This document shows positions 12,376 to 24,462 of a stretch of 64,000 bases of DNA, in pieces. The DNA lies in assembly GCA_030549335.1 (NCBI GenBank), contig CM060195.1, positions 16,051,501 to 16,115,500 of the forward strand, given 5' to 3'. The notes under the pieces are model-generated. The model saw nothing but the letters and a program-made list of their open reading frames with translations, did no database searches and was not told the DNA's origin. Both the position numbers and the translations under genes were made by a program. The stretch is from Pontederia crassipes. Its lineage: Eukaryota; Streptophyta; Magnoliopsida; Commelinales; Pontederiaceae. Position 1 is the stretch's first letter. Each line of letters opens with the position of its first letter.

Positions 12376-13707
12376 CTTATTACAACCATTGGGTGTCCTA
12401 AGAGGTGATAGATCTTTAGAACTCTAACTCAATTGCAATCCGAAGTTGAACTGTTACAATCGATGATAAAGCTCTTGGGGATGAGAGTCTTAGAGTTAGT
12501 TTCAAAGCTATAAGTTATAGATACTTATTACAAACTTTGGGTGTCCTAAGAGGTGATAGATCTTTAGAACTTTAACTCTATTTCAAACCGAAGTTGAACC
12601 GTTACAATCAAAGATAACGCTCTTGGGGATTACAGTCTTAGAGTAAGGTTCAAAGCTATAAGTTATAGATACTTATTACAACCTTTGGGTGCCCTAAGAG
12701 GTGATAGATCTTTAGAACTTTAACTCTATTTCAAACCAAAGTTGAACCGTTACAATCAAAGATAACGCTCTTGGGGATTAGAGTCTTAGAGTTAGGATCA
12801 TAGCTATAAGTTATAGATACTTATTACAACCTTTGGGTGTCCTAAGTGGTGATAGACCTTTAGAACTTTAACTCTATTTCAAACCGAAGTTGAACCGTTA
12901 CAATCAAAGATAAGTCTCTTGGGGATTAGAGTCTTAGAGCAAGGTTTAAAGCTATAAGTTATAGATACTTATTACTACCTTTGGGTGCCCTAAGAGGTGA
13001 TAGATCTTTAGAACTTTAACTCTATTTCAAACCGAAGTTGAACCGTTACAATAAAAGATAACGCTCTTGGGGATTAGAGTCTTAGAGTTAGGTTCAAAGC
13101 TATAAGTTATAGATACTTATTACAACCTTTGGGTGTCCTAAGTGGTGATAGATCTTTAGAACTTTAATTCTATTTCAAACCGAAGTTGAACCATTACAAT
13201 CAAAGATAAAGCTCTTGGGGATTAGAGTCTTAGAGTTAGGTTCAAAGCTATAAGTTATAGATACTTATTACAACCTTTGGGTGACCTAAGAGGTGATAAA
13301 TCTTTAGAACTCTAACTCCATTGCAATCCGAAGTTGAACCGTTACAATCAATGATAAAGCTCTTGGGGATTAGAGTCTTAGAGCAAGGTTTAAAGCTATA
13401 AGATATAGATACTTAGTACAACCTTTGGGTGTCCTAAGAGGTGATAGATCTTTAGAACTTTAACTCTATTTCACACCGAAGTTGAACCATTACAATCAAA
13501 GATAACGCTCTTGGGGATTAGAGTCTTAGAATAAGGTTCAAAGCTATAAGTTATAGATATTTATTATAACCTTTGGGTGCCCTAAGAGGTGATAGATCTT
13601 TAGAACTATAACTCTATTTCGAATCAAAGTTGAACCGTTACAATCAAAGATAACGCTCTTGGGGATTAGGGTCTTAGAGTAAGGTTCAAAGCTATAAGTT
13701 ATAGATA

Positions 13708-14001
13708 CTTATTACAACCTTTGGGTGTCCTAAGAGGTGATAGATCTTTAGAACTGTAACTCTATTGCAATCCGAAGTTGAACCGTCACAATCAATGATC
13801 AAGCTCTTGGGGAATAGAGTCTTAGAGTTAGGTTCAAAGATATAAGTTATAGATGATACTTGTTACAACCTTTGGGTGCCTAAGAGGTGAAATAGATTTT
13901 GTTAACTCTATTTCAAACCGAAGTTGAACCGTTACAATCAAAGATAACGCTCTTGGGGATTAGAGTCTTAGAGTTAGGTTCAAAGCTATAAGTTATAGAT
14001 A
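13708..14001 (+). repeat. Odd-length monomer pair (151 + 143 bp), copy 2
   Basis: Second occurrence of the gatgatacttg and gaaatagattttgttaactc pair, 1627 bp after the first. It has a further 1-bp loss in gggtgcctaag but lacks the 1-bp loss of copy 1. The shared oddities prove that an 11-monomer block was duplicated. The private changes show that it has since diverged. Confidence 0.85.
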
Positions 14002-17000
14002 CTTATTACAACCTTTGGGTGTCTTAAGAGGTGATAGATCTTTAGAACTCTAACTCTATTGCAATCCGAAGTTGAACCGTTACAATCAATGATAAAGCTC
14101 TTGGGGATTAGAGTTTTAGAGTTAGGTTCAAAGCTATAAGTTATAGATACTTATTACAACCATTGGGTGTCCTAAGAGGTGATAAATCTTTAGAACTCTA
14201 ACTCTATTGCAATCCGAAGTTGAACCGTTACAATCAATGATAAAGCTCTTGGGGATTAGAGTCTTAGAGTTAGGTTCAAAGCTATAAGTTATAGATACTT
14301 ATTACAACCTTTGGGTGTCCTAAGAGGTGATAGATCTTTAGAACTTTAACTCTATTTCAAACCGAAGTTGAACCGTTACAATCAAAGATAACGCTCTTGG
14401 GAATTAGAGTCTTAGAGTTAGGTTCAAAGCTATAAGTTATAGATACTTATTACAACCTTTGGGTGCCCTAAGAGGTGATAGATCTTTAGAACTTTAACTC
14501 TATTTCAAACCGAAGTTGAACCGTTACAATCAAAGATAACGCTCTTGGGGATTAGAGTCTTAGAGTTAGGTTCTAAGCTATAAGTTATAGATACTTATTA
14601 CAACCTTTGGGTGTCCTAAGTGGTGATAGATCTTTAGAACTTTAACTCTATTTCAAACCGAAGTTGAACCGTTATAATCAAGGATAAAGCTCTTGGGGAT
14701 TAGAGTCTTAGAGTTAGGTTCAAAGCTATAAGTTATACATACTTATTACAACCTTTGGGTGTCCTAAGAGGTGATAGATCTTTAGAACTTTAACTCTATT
14801 TCAAACCGAAGTTGAACCGTTACAATCAAAGATAACGCTCTTGGGGATTAGAGTCTTAGAGTAAGGTTCAAAGCTATAAGTTATAGATACTTATTACTAC
14901 CTTTGGGTGCCCTAAGAAGTGATAGATCTTTAGAACTCTAACTCTATTTCAAACCGAAGTTGAACCGTTACAATCAAAGATAACGCTCTTGGGGATTAGA
15001 GTCTTAGAGTTAGGTTCAAAGCTATAAGTTATAGATAATTATTACAACCTTTGGGTGTCCTAAGAGGTGATAGATCTTTAGAACTTTAACTCTATTTCAA
15101 ACCGAAGTTGAACCGTTACAATCAAAGACAAAGCTCTTGGGGATTAGAGTCTTAGAGTTAGGTTCAAAGCTATAAGTGATAGATACTTATTACAACCTTT
15201 TGGTGCCCTAAGAGGTGATAGATCTTTAGAACTTTAACTCTATTTCAAACCGAAGTTGAACCGTTACAATGAAAGATAACGCTCTTGGGGATTAGAGTCT
15301 TGGAGTAAGGTTCAAAACTATGAGTTATAGATACTTATTACAACCTTTGGGTGCCCTAAGAGGTGATAGATCTCTAGAACTTTAACTCTATTTCAAACCG
15401 AAGTTGAACCGTTACAATCAAGGATAAAGCTCTTGGGGATTAGAGCCTTAGAGTTAGGTTCAAAGCTATAAGTTATAGATACTTATTACAACCTTTGGGT
15501 GTCCTAAGAGGTGATAGATCTTTAGAACTTTAACTCTATTTCAAACCGAAGTTGAACCGTTACAATCAAAGATAACGCTCTTGGGGATTAGAGTCTTAGA
15601 GTAAGGTTCAAAGCTATAAGTTATAGATACTTATTACTACCTTTGGGTGCCCTAAGAGGTGATAGATCTTTAGAACTCTAACTCTGTTTCAAACCGAAGT
15701 TGGACTGTTACAATCAAAGATAACGCTCTTGGGGATTAGAGTCTTAGAGTTAGGTTCAAAGCTATAAGGTTATAGATACTTATTACAACCTTTGGGTGTC
15801 CTAAGAGGTGATAAATCTTTAGAACTCTAACTCTATTGCAATCCGAAGTTGAACCATTACAATCAATGATAAAGCTCTTGGGGATTAGAGTCTTAGAGTT
15901 AGGTTCAAAGCTATAAGTTATAGATACGTATTACAACCTTTGGGTGTCCTAAGAGGTGATAGATCTTTAGAACTTTAACTCTATTTCAAACCGAAGTTGA
16001 ACCGTTACAATCAAAGATAACGCTCTTGGGAATTAGAGTCTTAGAGTTAGGTTCAAAGCTATAAGTTATAGATACTTATTACAACCTTTGGGTGCCCTAA
16101 GAGGTGATAGATCTTTAGAACTTTAACTCTATTTCAAACCGAAGTTGAACCGTTACAATCAAAGATAACGCTCTTGGGGATTAGAGTCTTAGAGTTAGGT
16201 TCTAAGCTATAAGTTATAGATACTTATTACAACCTTTGGGTGTCCTAAGTGGTGATAGATCTTTAGAACTTTAACTCTATTTCAAACCGAAGTTGAACCG
16301 TTACAATCAAAGATAAGTCTCTTGGGGATTAGAGTCTTAGAGCAAGGTTTAAAGCTATAAGATATAGATACTTATTACAACCTTTGGGTGTCCTACGAGG
16401 TGATAGATCTTTAGAACTTTAACTCTATTTCACACCGAAGTTGGACCGTTACAATCAAAGATAACGCTCTTGGGGATTTGATTCTTAGAGTTAGGTTCAA
16501 AGCTATAAGTTATAGATACTTATTACAACCATTGGGTGTCCTAAGAGGTGATAGATCTTTAGAACTTTAACTCTATTTCAAACCGAAGTTGAACCGTTAC
16601 AATCAAAGATAACGCTCTTGGGGATTAGAGTCTTAGAGTAAGGTTCAAAGCTATAAGTTATAGATACTTATTACAACCTTTGGGTGTCCTAAGTGGTGAT
16701 AGATCTTTAGAACTTTAACACTATTTCAAACCGAAGTTGACCGTTACAATCAAAGATAAGTCTCTTGCGGATTAGAGTCTTAGAGCAAGGTTTAAAACTA
16801 TAAGATATAGATACTTATTACAACCTTTGGTTGTCCTAAGAGGTGATAGATCTTTAGAACTTTAACTCTATTTCAAACCGAAGTTGAACCGTTACAATCA
16901 AAGATAACGCTCTTGGGGATTAGAGTCTTAGAGTAAGGTTCAAAGCTATAAGTTATAGATACTTATTACAACCTTTGGGTGCCCTAAGAGGTAATAGATC

Positions 17001-18611
17001 TTTAGAACTTTAACTCTATTTCAAATCAAAGTTGAACCGTTACAATCAAAGATAACGCTCTTGGGGATTAGGGTCTTAGAGTAAGGTTCAAAGCTATAAG
17101 TTATAGATACTTATTACAACCTTTGGGTGTCCTAAGAGGTGATAGATCTTTAGAACTCTAACTCTATTGCAATCCGAAGTTGAACCGTTACAATCAATGA
17201 TAAAGCTCTTGGGGATTAGAGTCTTAGAGTTAGGTTCAAAGCTATAAGTTATAGATACTTGTTACAACCTTTGGGTGTCCTACGAGGTGATAGATGTTTA
17301 GAACTTTTACTCTATTTCAAACCGAAGTTGAACCGTTACAATCAAAGATAAAGCTCTTGGGGATTAGAGTCTCAGAGTAAGGTTCATAGCTATAAGTTAT
17401 AGATACTTATTACAACCTTTGGTGTCCTAAGAGGTGATTGATCTTTAGAACTTTTACTCCATTTCAAATCGAAGTTGAACCGTTAAAATCAAAGATAACG
17501 CTCTTGGGGATTAGAGTCTTGGAGTAAGGTTCAAAGCTATAAGTTATAGATACTTATTACAACCTTTGGTGTCCTAAGAGGTGATAGATCTTTAGAACTT
17601 TAACTCTATTTCTTACCGAAGTTGAACCGTTACAATCAAAGATAACGCTCTTGGGGATTAGAGTTTTAGAGTAAGTTTCAAAGCTATAAGTTATAGATAC
17701 TTATTACAACCTTTGGGTGCCCTAAGAGGTGATAGATCTGTAGAACTTTAACTATATTTCAAACCGAAGTTGAACCGCTACAATCAAGGATAAAGCTCTT
17801 GTGGATTAGAGTCTTAGAGTTAGGTTCAAAGCTATAACTTATAGATACTTATTACAACCTTTGGGTGTCCTAAGAGGTGATAGATCTTTAGAACTTTAAC
17901 TCTATTTCAAACCGAAGTTGAACCGTTACAATCAAAGATAACGCTCTTGGGGATTAGAGTCTTAGAGTAAGGTTCAAAGCTATAAGTTATAGATACTTAT
18001 TACTACCTTTGGGTGCCCTAAGAGGTGATAGATCTTTAGAACTCTAACTCTATTTCAAACCGAAGTTGAACCGTTACAATCAAAGATAACGCTCTTGGGG
18101 ATTAGAGTCTTAGAGTTAGGATCAAAGCTATAAGTTATAGATACTTATTACAAACTTTGGGAGCCCTAAGATGTGATAGATCTTTAGAACTTTAACTCTA
18201 TTTCAAACCGAAGTTGAACTGTTACAATCAAAGATAACGCTCTTGGGGATTAGAGTCTTAGAGTTAGGTTCAAAGGTATAAGTTATAGATACTTATTACA
18301 ACCTTTGGGTGCCCTAAGTGGTGATAGATCTTTAGAACTTTAACTCTATTTCAAACCGAAGTTGAACCTTTACAATCAAAGATAAGTCTCTTGGGGATTA
18401 GAGTCTTAGAGTGAGGTTCAAAGCTATAAGTTATAGATACTTATTACAACCTTTTGGTGCCCTAAGAGGTGATAGATCTTTAGAACTCTAACTCTATTAC
18501 AATCCGAAGTTGAACCGTTACAATCAATGATAAAGCTCTTGGGGATTAGAGTCTTAGAGTTAGGTTCAAAGCTATAAGTTATAGATACTTATTACAACCT
18601 TTGGGTGTCCT

Positions 18612-21270
18612 AAGAGGTGATAGATCTTTAGAACTTTAACTCTATTTCAAACCGAAGTTGAACCGTTACAATCAAAGATAACGCTCTTGGGGATTAGAGT
18701 CTTAGAGTTAGGATCATAGCTATAAGTTATAGATACTTATTACAACCTTTGGGTGCCCTAAGAGGTGATAGATCTTTAGAACTTTAACTCAATTTCAAAC
18801 CGAAGTTGAACCGTTACAATCAAAGATAACGCTCTTGGGGATTAGAGTCTTAGAGTTAGGATCAAAGCTATAAGTTATAGATACTTATTACAACCTTTGG
18901 GTGCCCTAAGAGGTGATAGATCTTTAGAACTTTAACTCTATTTCAAACCGAACTTGAACAGTTACAATCAAAGATAACGCTCTTGGGGATTAGAGTCTTT
19001 AGGTTCAAAGCTATAAGTTAAAGATACTTATTACAACCTTTGGGTGTCCTAAGTGGTGATAGATCTTTAGAACTTTAACTCTATTTCAAACCGAAGTTAA
19101 ACCGTTACAATCAAAGATAACGTTCTTGGGGATTAGAGTCTTAGAGTTAGGTTCAAAGCTATAAGTTATAGATACTTATTACAACCTTTGGGTGTCCTAA
19201 GTGGTGATATATCTTTAGAACTTTAACTCTATTTCAAACCGAAGTTAAACCGTTACAATCAAAGATAACGCTCTTGGGGATTAGAGTCTTAGAGTTAGGT
19301 TCAAAGCTATAAGTTATAGATACTTATTACAACCTTTGTGTGTCCTAAGTGGTGATATATCTTTAGAACTTTAACTCTATTTCAAACCGAAGTTAAACCG
19401 TTACAATCAAAGATAACGCTCTTGGGGATTAGAGTCTTAGAGTTAGGATCAAAGCTATAAGTTATAGATACTTATTACAACCTTTGGGTGCCCTAAGAGG
19501 TGATAGATCTTTAGAACTTTAACTCTATATCAAACCGAAGTTGAACCGTTACAATCAAAGATAACGCTCTTGGGGATTAGAGTCTTAGAGTTAGGTTCAA
19601 AGCTATAAGTTAAAGATACTTATTACAACCTTTGGGTGTCCTAAGTGGTGATAGATCTTTAGAACTTTAACTCTATTTCAATCCGAAGTTGAACCGTTAC
19701 AATCAAAGATAACGCTCTTGGGGATTAGAGTCTTAGAGTTAGGTTCAAAGCTATAAGTTATAGATACTTATTACAACCTTTGGGTGTCCTAAGTGGTGAT
19801 AGATCTTTAGAACTTTAACTCTATTTCAAACCGAAGTTGAACCGTTACAATCAAAGATAACGCTCTTGGGGATTAGAGTCTTAGAGTTAGGTTGAAAGCT
19901 ATAAGTTATAGATACTTATTACAACATTTGGGTGTCCTAAGAGGTGATTGATCTTTAGAACTTTAACTCTATTTCAAACCGAAGTTGAACCGTTACAATG
20001 AAAGATAACGCTCTGGGGGATTAGAGTCTTGGAGTAAGGTTCAAAGCTATAAGTTATAGATACTTATTACAACTTTTGGGTGCCCTAAGAGGTAATAGAT
20101 CTTTAGAACTTTAACTCTATTTCAAAACGAAGTTGAACCGTTACAATCAATGATAAAGCTCTTGGGGATTAGAGTCTTGGAGTAAGGTTCAAAGTTATAA
20201 GTTATAGATACTTATTACAACTTTTGGGTGCCCTAAGAGGTGATATATCTTTAGAACTTTAACTCTATTTCAAACCGAAGTTGAACCGTTACAATCAAAG
20301 ATAACGCTCTTGGGGATTAGAGTCTTAGAGTAAGGTTCAAAGCTATAATTTATAGATAATTATTACAACCATTGGGTGCCCTAAGAGGTGATAGATCTTT
20401 AGAACTCTAACTCTATTACAATCCGAAGTTGAACCGTTACAATCAATGATAAAGCTCTTGGGGATTAGAGTCTTAGAGTTAGGTTCAAAGCTATAGGTTA
20501 TAGATACTTATTACAACTTTTGGGTGCCCTAAGAGGTGATAGATCTTTAGAACTTTAACTCTATTTCAAACCGAAGTTGAACCGTTACAATCAAAGATAA
20601 CGCTCTGGGGGATTAGAGTCTTAGAGTTAGGTTCAAAGCTATAAGTTATAGATACTTATTACAACCTTTGGGTGTCCTAAGTGGTGACAGATCTTTAGAA
20701 CTTTAACTTTATTTCAAACCGAAGTTGAACCGTTACAATCAAAGATAACGCTCTTGGGGATTAGAGTCTTAGAGTTAGGATCAAAGCTATAAGTTATAGA
20801 TACTTATTACAACCTTTGGGTGTCCTAAGAGGTGATAGATCTCTAGAACTTTAACTCTTTTTCAAACCGAAGTTGAACCGTTACAATCAAGCATAAAGCT
20901 CTTGGGGATTAGAGTCTTAGAGTAAGGTTCAAAGCTATAAGTTATAGATACTTATTACAACCTTTGGGTGCCCTAAGTGGTGATAGATCTTTAGAACTTT
21001 AACTCTATTTCAAACCGAAGTTGAACCTTTACAATCAAAGATAAGTCTCTTGGGGATTAGAGTCTTAGAGTGAGGTTCAAAGCTATAAGTTATAGATACT
21101 TATTACAACCTTTTGGTGCCCTAAGAGGTGATAGATCTTTAGAACTCTAACTCTATTACAATCCGAAGTTGAACCGTTACAATCAATGATAAAGCTCTTG
21201 GGGATTAGAGTCTTAGAGTTAGGTTCAAAGCTATAAGTTATAGATACTTATTACAACCTTTGGGTGTCCT
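18612..21270 (+). repeat. Higher-order repeat A, leading short copy (18 monomers)
   Basis: This block matches the 3150-bp unit to its right but is 2659 bp long, that is 18 monomers less 5 bp. Three monomers present in the later copies are missing between about 19.9 and 20.2 kb. A private 5-bp loss lies near 19000, where gattagagtcttt runs straight into aggttc. It begins without the 42-bp seam, which first appears at its right end. It therefore resembles the state before the seam was carried round in the amplified unit, or an edge copy trimmed by unequal exchange. Confidence 0.85.
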
Positions 21271-21312
21271 AAGAGGTAGTTATAGATACTTATTACAACA
21301 TTTGGGTGTCCT
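21271..21312 (+). repeat. 42-bp seam (out-of-register partial monomer), site 1
   Basis: After monomer position 31 (aagaggt) the sequence jumps back to position 138 (agttatagatac) and continues to position 24, adding 42 bp. Almost no shared bases lie at the join. It is the boundary mark of repeat A. Confidence 0.95.
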
Positions 21313-24300
21313 AAGAGGTGATTGATCTTTAGAACTTTAACTCTATTTCAAACCGAAGTTGAACCGTTACAATGAAAGATAACGCTATGGGGGATTAGAG
21401 TCTTGGAGTAAGGTTCAAAGCTATAAGTTATAGATACTTATTACAACTTTTGGGTGCCCTAAGAGGTAATAGATCTTTAGAACTTTAACTCTATTTCAAA
21501 ACGAAGTTGAACCGTTACAATCAAAGATAACGCTCTTGGGGATTAGAGTCTTAGAGTTAGGATCAAAGCTATAAGTTATAGATACTTATTACAACCTTTG
21601 GGTGCCCTAAGAGGTGATAGATCTTTAGAACTTTAACTCTATTTCAAACCGAACTTGAACAGTTACAATCAAAGATAACGCTCTTGGGGATTAGAGTCTT
21701 AGAGTTAGGTTCAAAGCTATAAGTTAAAGATACTTATTACAACCTTTGGGTGTCCTAAGTGGTGATAGATCTTTAGAACTTTAACTCTATTTCAAACCGA
21801 AGTTGAACCGTTACAATCAAAGATAACGCTCTTGGGGATTAGAGTCTTAGAGTTAGGTTCAAAGCTATAAGTTATAGATACTTATTACAACCTTTGGGTG
21901 TCCTAAGTGGTGATATATCTTTAGAACTTTAACTCTATTTCAAACCGAAGTTAAACCGTTACAATCAAAGATAACGCTCTTGGGGATTAGAGTCTTAGAG
22001 TTAGGTTCAAAGCTATAAGTTATAGATACTTATTACAACCTTTGGGTGTCCTAAGTGGTGATATATCTTTAGAACTTTAACTCTATTTCAAACCGAAGTT
22101 AAACCGTTACAATCAAAGATAACGCTCTTGGGGATTAGAGTCTTAGAGTTAGGATCAAAGCTATAAGTTATAGATACTTATTACAACCTTTGGGTGCCCT
22201 AAGAGGTGATAGATCTTTAGAACTTTAACTCTATTTCAAACCGAAGTTGAACCATTACAATCAAAGATAACGCTCTTGGGGATTAGAGTCTTAGAGTTAG
22301 GTTCAAAGCTATAAGTTAAAGATACTTATTACAACCTTTGGGTGTCCTAAGTGGTGATAGATCTTTAGAACTTTAACTCTATTTCAAACCGAAGTTGAAC
22401 CGTTACAATCAAAGATAACGCTCTTGGGGATTAGAGTCTTAGAGTTAGGTTCAAAGCTATAAGTTATAGATACTTATTACAACCTTTGGGTGTCCTAAGT
22501 GGTGATAGATCTTTAGAACTTTAACTCTATTTCAAACCGAAGTTGAACCGTTACATTCAAAGATAACGCTCTTGGGGATTAGAGTCTTAGAGTTAGGTTG
22601 AAAGCTATAAGTTATAGATACTTATTACAACATTTGGGTGTCCTAAGAGGTGATTGATCTTTAGAACTTTAACTCTATTTCAAACCGAAGTTGAACCGTT
22701 ACAATGAAAGATAACGCTCTGGGGGATTAGAGTCTTGGAGTAAGGTTCAAAACTATAAGTTATAGATACTTATTACAACCTTTGGGTGCCCTAAGAGGTG
22801 ATAGATCTTTAGGACTTTAACTCTATTTCAAACCGAAGTTGAACCGTTACAATCAAAGATAACGCTCTTGGGGATTAGAGTCTTAGAGTTAGGTTCAAAG
22901 CTGTAAGTTATAGATACTTATTACAACATTTGGGTGTCCTAAGAGGTGATTGATCTTTAGAACTTTAACTCTATTTCAAACCGAAGTTGAACCGTTACAA
23001 TGAAAGATAACGCTCTGGGGGATTAGAGTCTTGGAGTAAGGTTCAAAGCTATAAGTTATAGATACTTATTACAACTTTTGGGTGCCCTAAGAGGTAATAG
23101 ATCTTTAGAACTTTAACTCTATTTCAAAACGAAGTTGAACCGTTACAATCAATGATAAAGCTCTTGGGGATTAGAGTCTTGGAGTAAGGTTCAAAGTTAT
23201 AAGTTATAGATACTTATTACAACCTTTGGGTGTCCTAAGAGGTGATAGATCTTTAGATCTTTAACCCTATTTCAAACCGAAGTTGAACCGTTACAATCAA
23301 AGATAATGCTCTTGGGGATTAGAGTCTTGGAGTAAGGTTCAAAGCTATAAGTTATAGATACTTATTACAACTTTTGGGTGCCCTAACAGGTGATATATCT
23401 TTAGAACTTTAACTCTATTTCAAACCGAAGTTGAACCGTTACAATCAAAGATAACGCTCTTGGGGATTAGAGTCTTAGAGTAAGGTTCAAAGCTATAATT
23501 TATAGATAATTATTACAACCATTGGGTGCCCTAAGAGGTGATAGATCTTTAGAACTCTAACTCTATTACAATCCGAAGTTGAACCGTTACAATCAATGAT
23601 AAAGCTCTTGGGGATTAGAGTCTTACAGTTAGGTTCAAAGCTATAGGTTATAGATACTTATTACAACTTTTGGGTGCCCTAAGAGGTGATAGATCTTTAG
23701 AACTTTAACTCTATTTCAAACCGAAGTTGAACCGTTACAATCAAAGATAACGCTCTGGGGGATTAGAGTCTTAGAGTTAGGTTCAAAGCTATAAGTTATA
23801 GATACTTATTACAACCTTTGGGTGTCCTAAGTGGTGACAGATCTTTAGAACTTTAACTCTATTTCAAACCGAAGTTGAACCGTTACAATCAAAGATAACG
23901 CTCTTGGGGATTAGAGTCTTAGAGTTAGGATCAAAGCTATAAGTTATAGATACTTATTACAACCTTTGGGTGTCCTAAGAGGTGATAGATCTCTAGAACT
24001 TTAACTCTTTTTCAAACCGAAGTTGAACCGTTACAATCAAGGATAAAGCTCTTGGGGATTAGAGTCTTAGAGTAAGGTTCAAAGCTATAAGTTATAGATA
24101 CTTATTACAACCTTTGGGTGCCCTAAGTGGTGATAGATCTTTAGAACTTTAACTCTATTTCAAACCGAAGTTGAACCTTTACAATCAAAGATAAGTCTCT
24201 TGGGGATTAGAGTCTTAGAGTGAGGTTCAAAGCTATAAGTTATAGATACTTATTACAACCTTTTGGTGCCCTAAGAGGTGATAGATCTTTAGAACTCTAA

Positions 24301-24420
24301 CTCTATTACAATCCGAAGTTGAACCGTTACAATCAATGATAAAGCTCTTGGGGATTAGAGTCTTAGAGTTAGGTTCAAAGCTATAAGTTATAGATACTTA
24401 TTACAACCTTTGGGTGTCCT
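21271..24420 (+). repeat. Higher-order repeat A, complete copy 1 (3150 bp)
   Basis: The unit is 21 monomers plus a 42-bp partial monomer: 21 x 148 + 42 = 3150. Landmarks in order include aacgctatggggg, gaacttgaacag, aagttaaagatac, two gatatatc monomers, ggttgaaag, tctttaggac, ctgtaagtt, agatctttagatc, ctaacagg, gtggtgacag, ctttttcaaacc and ttttggtgcc. Compared with copy 2 it has a few private bases, such as gaaccattac near 22251 and ttaaccctat near 23266. By eye the identity is above 99%. Confidence 0.93.
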
Positions 24421-24462
24421 AAGAGGTAGTTATAGATACTTATTACAACATTTGGGTGTCCT
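24421..24462 (+). repeat. 42-bp seam, site 2
   Basis: Identical join aagaggt/agttatagatac, 3150 bp after site 1. Confidence 0.95.

Larger units (their letters stand above)
11843..18611 (+). repeat. Array domain 2: mixed agagttagg monomers, traces of an 11-monomer period
   Basis: About 46 monomers, most with agagttaggttc at positions 117-128, mixed with the attgcaatcc/caatgataaag type. Rare markers repeat at 11-monomer spacing: gatgatacttg at 12225 and 13852 (1627 bp), ttctaagctataag at 14571 and 16200 (1629 bp), and gggaattagag near 14400 and 16029 (1629 bp). Copies of the block differ at many positions, more than in the units to the right, so this looks like an older, decaying higher-order arrangement. 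I see no gene and no inserted element. Confidence 0.8.
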
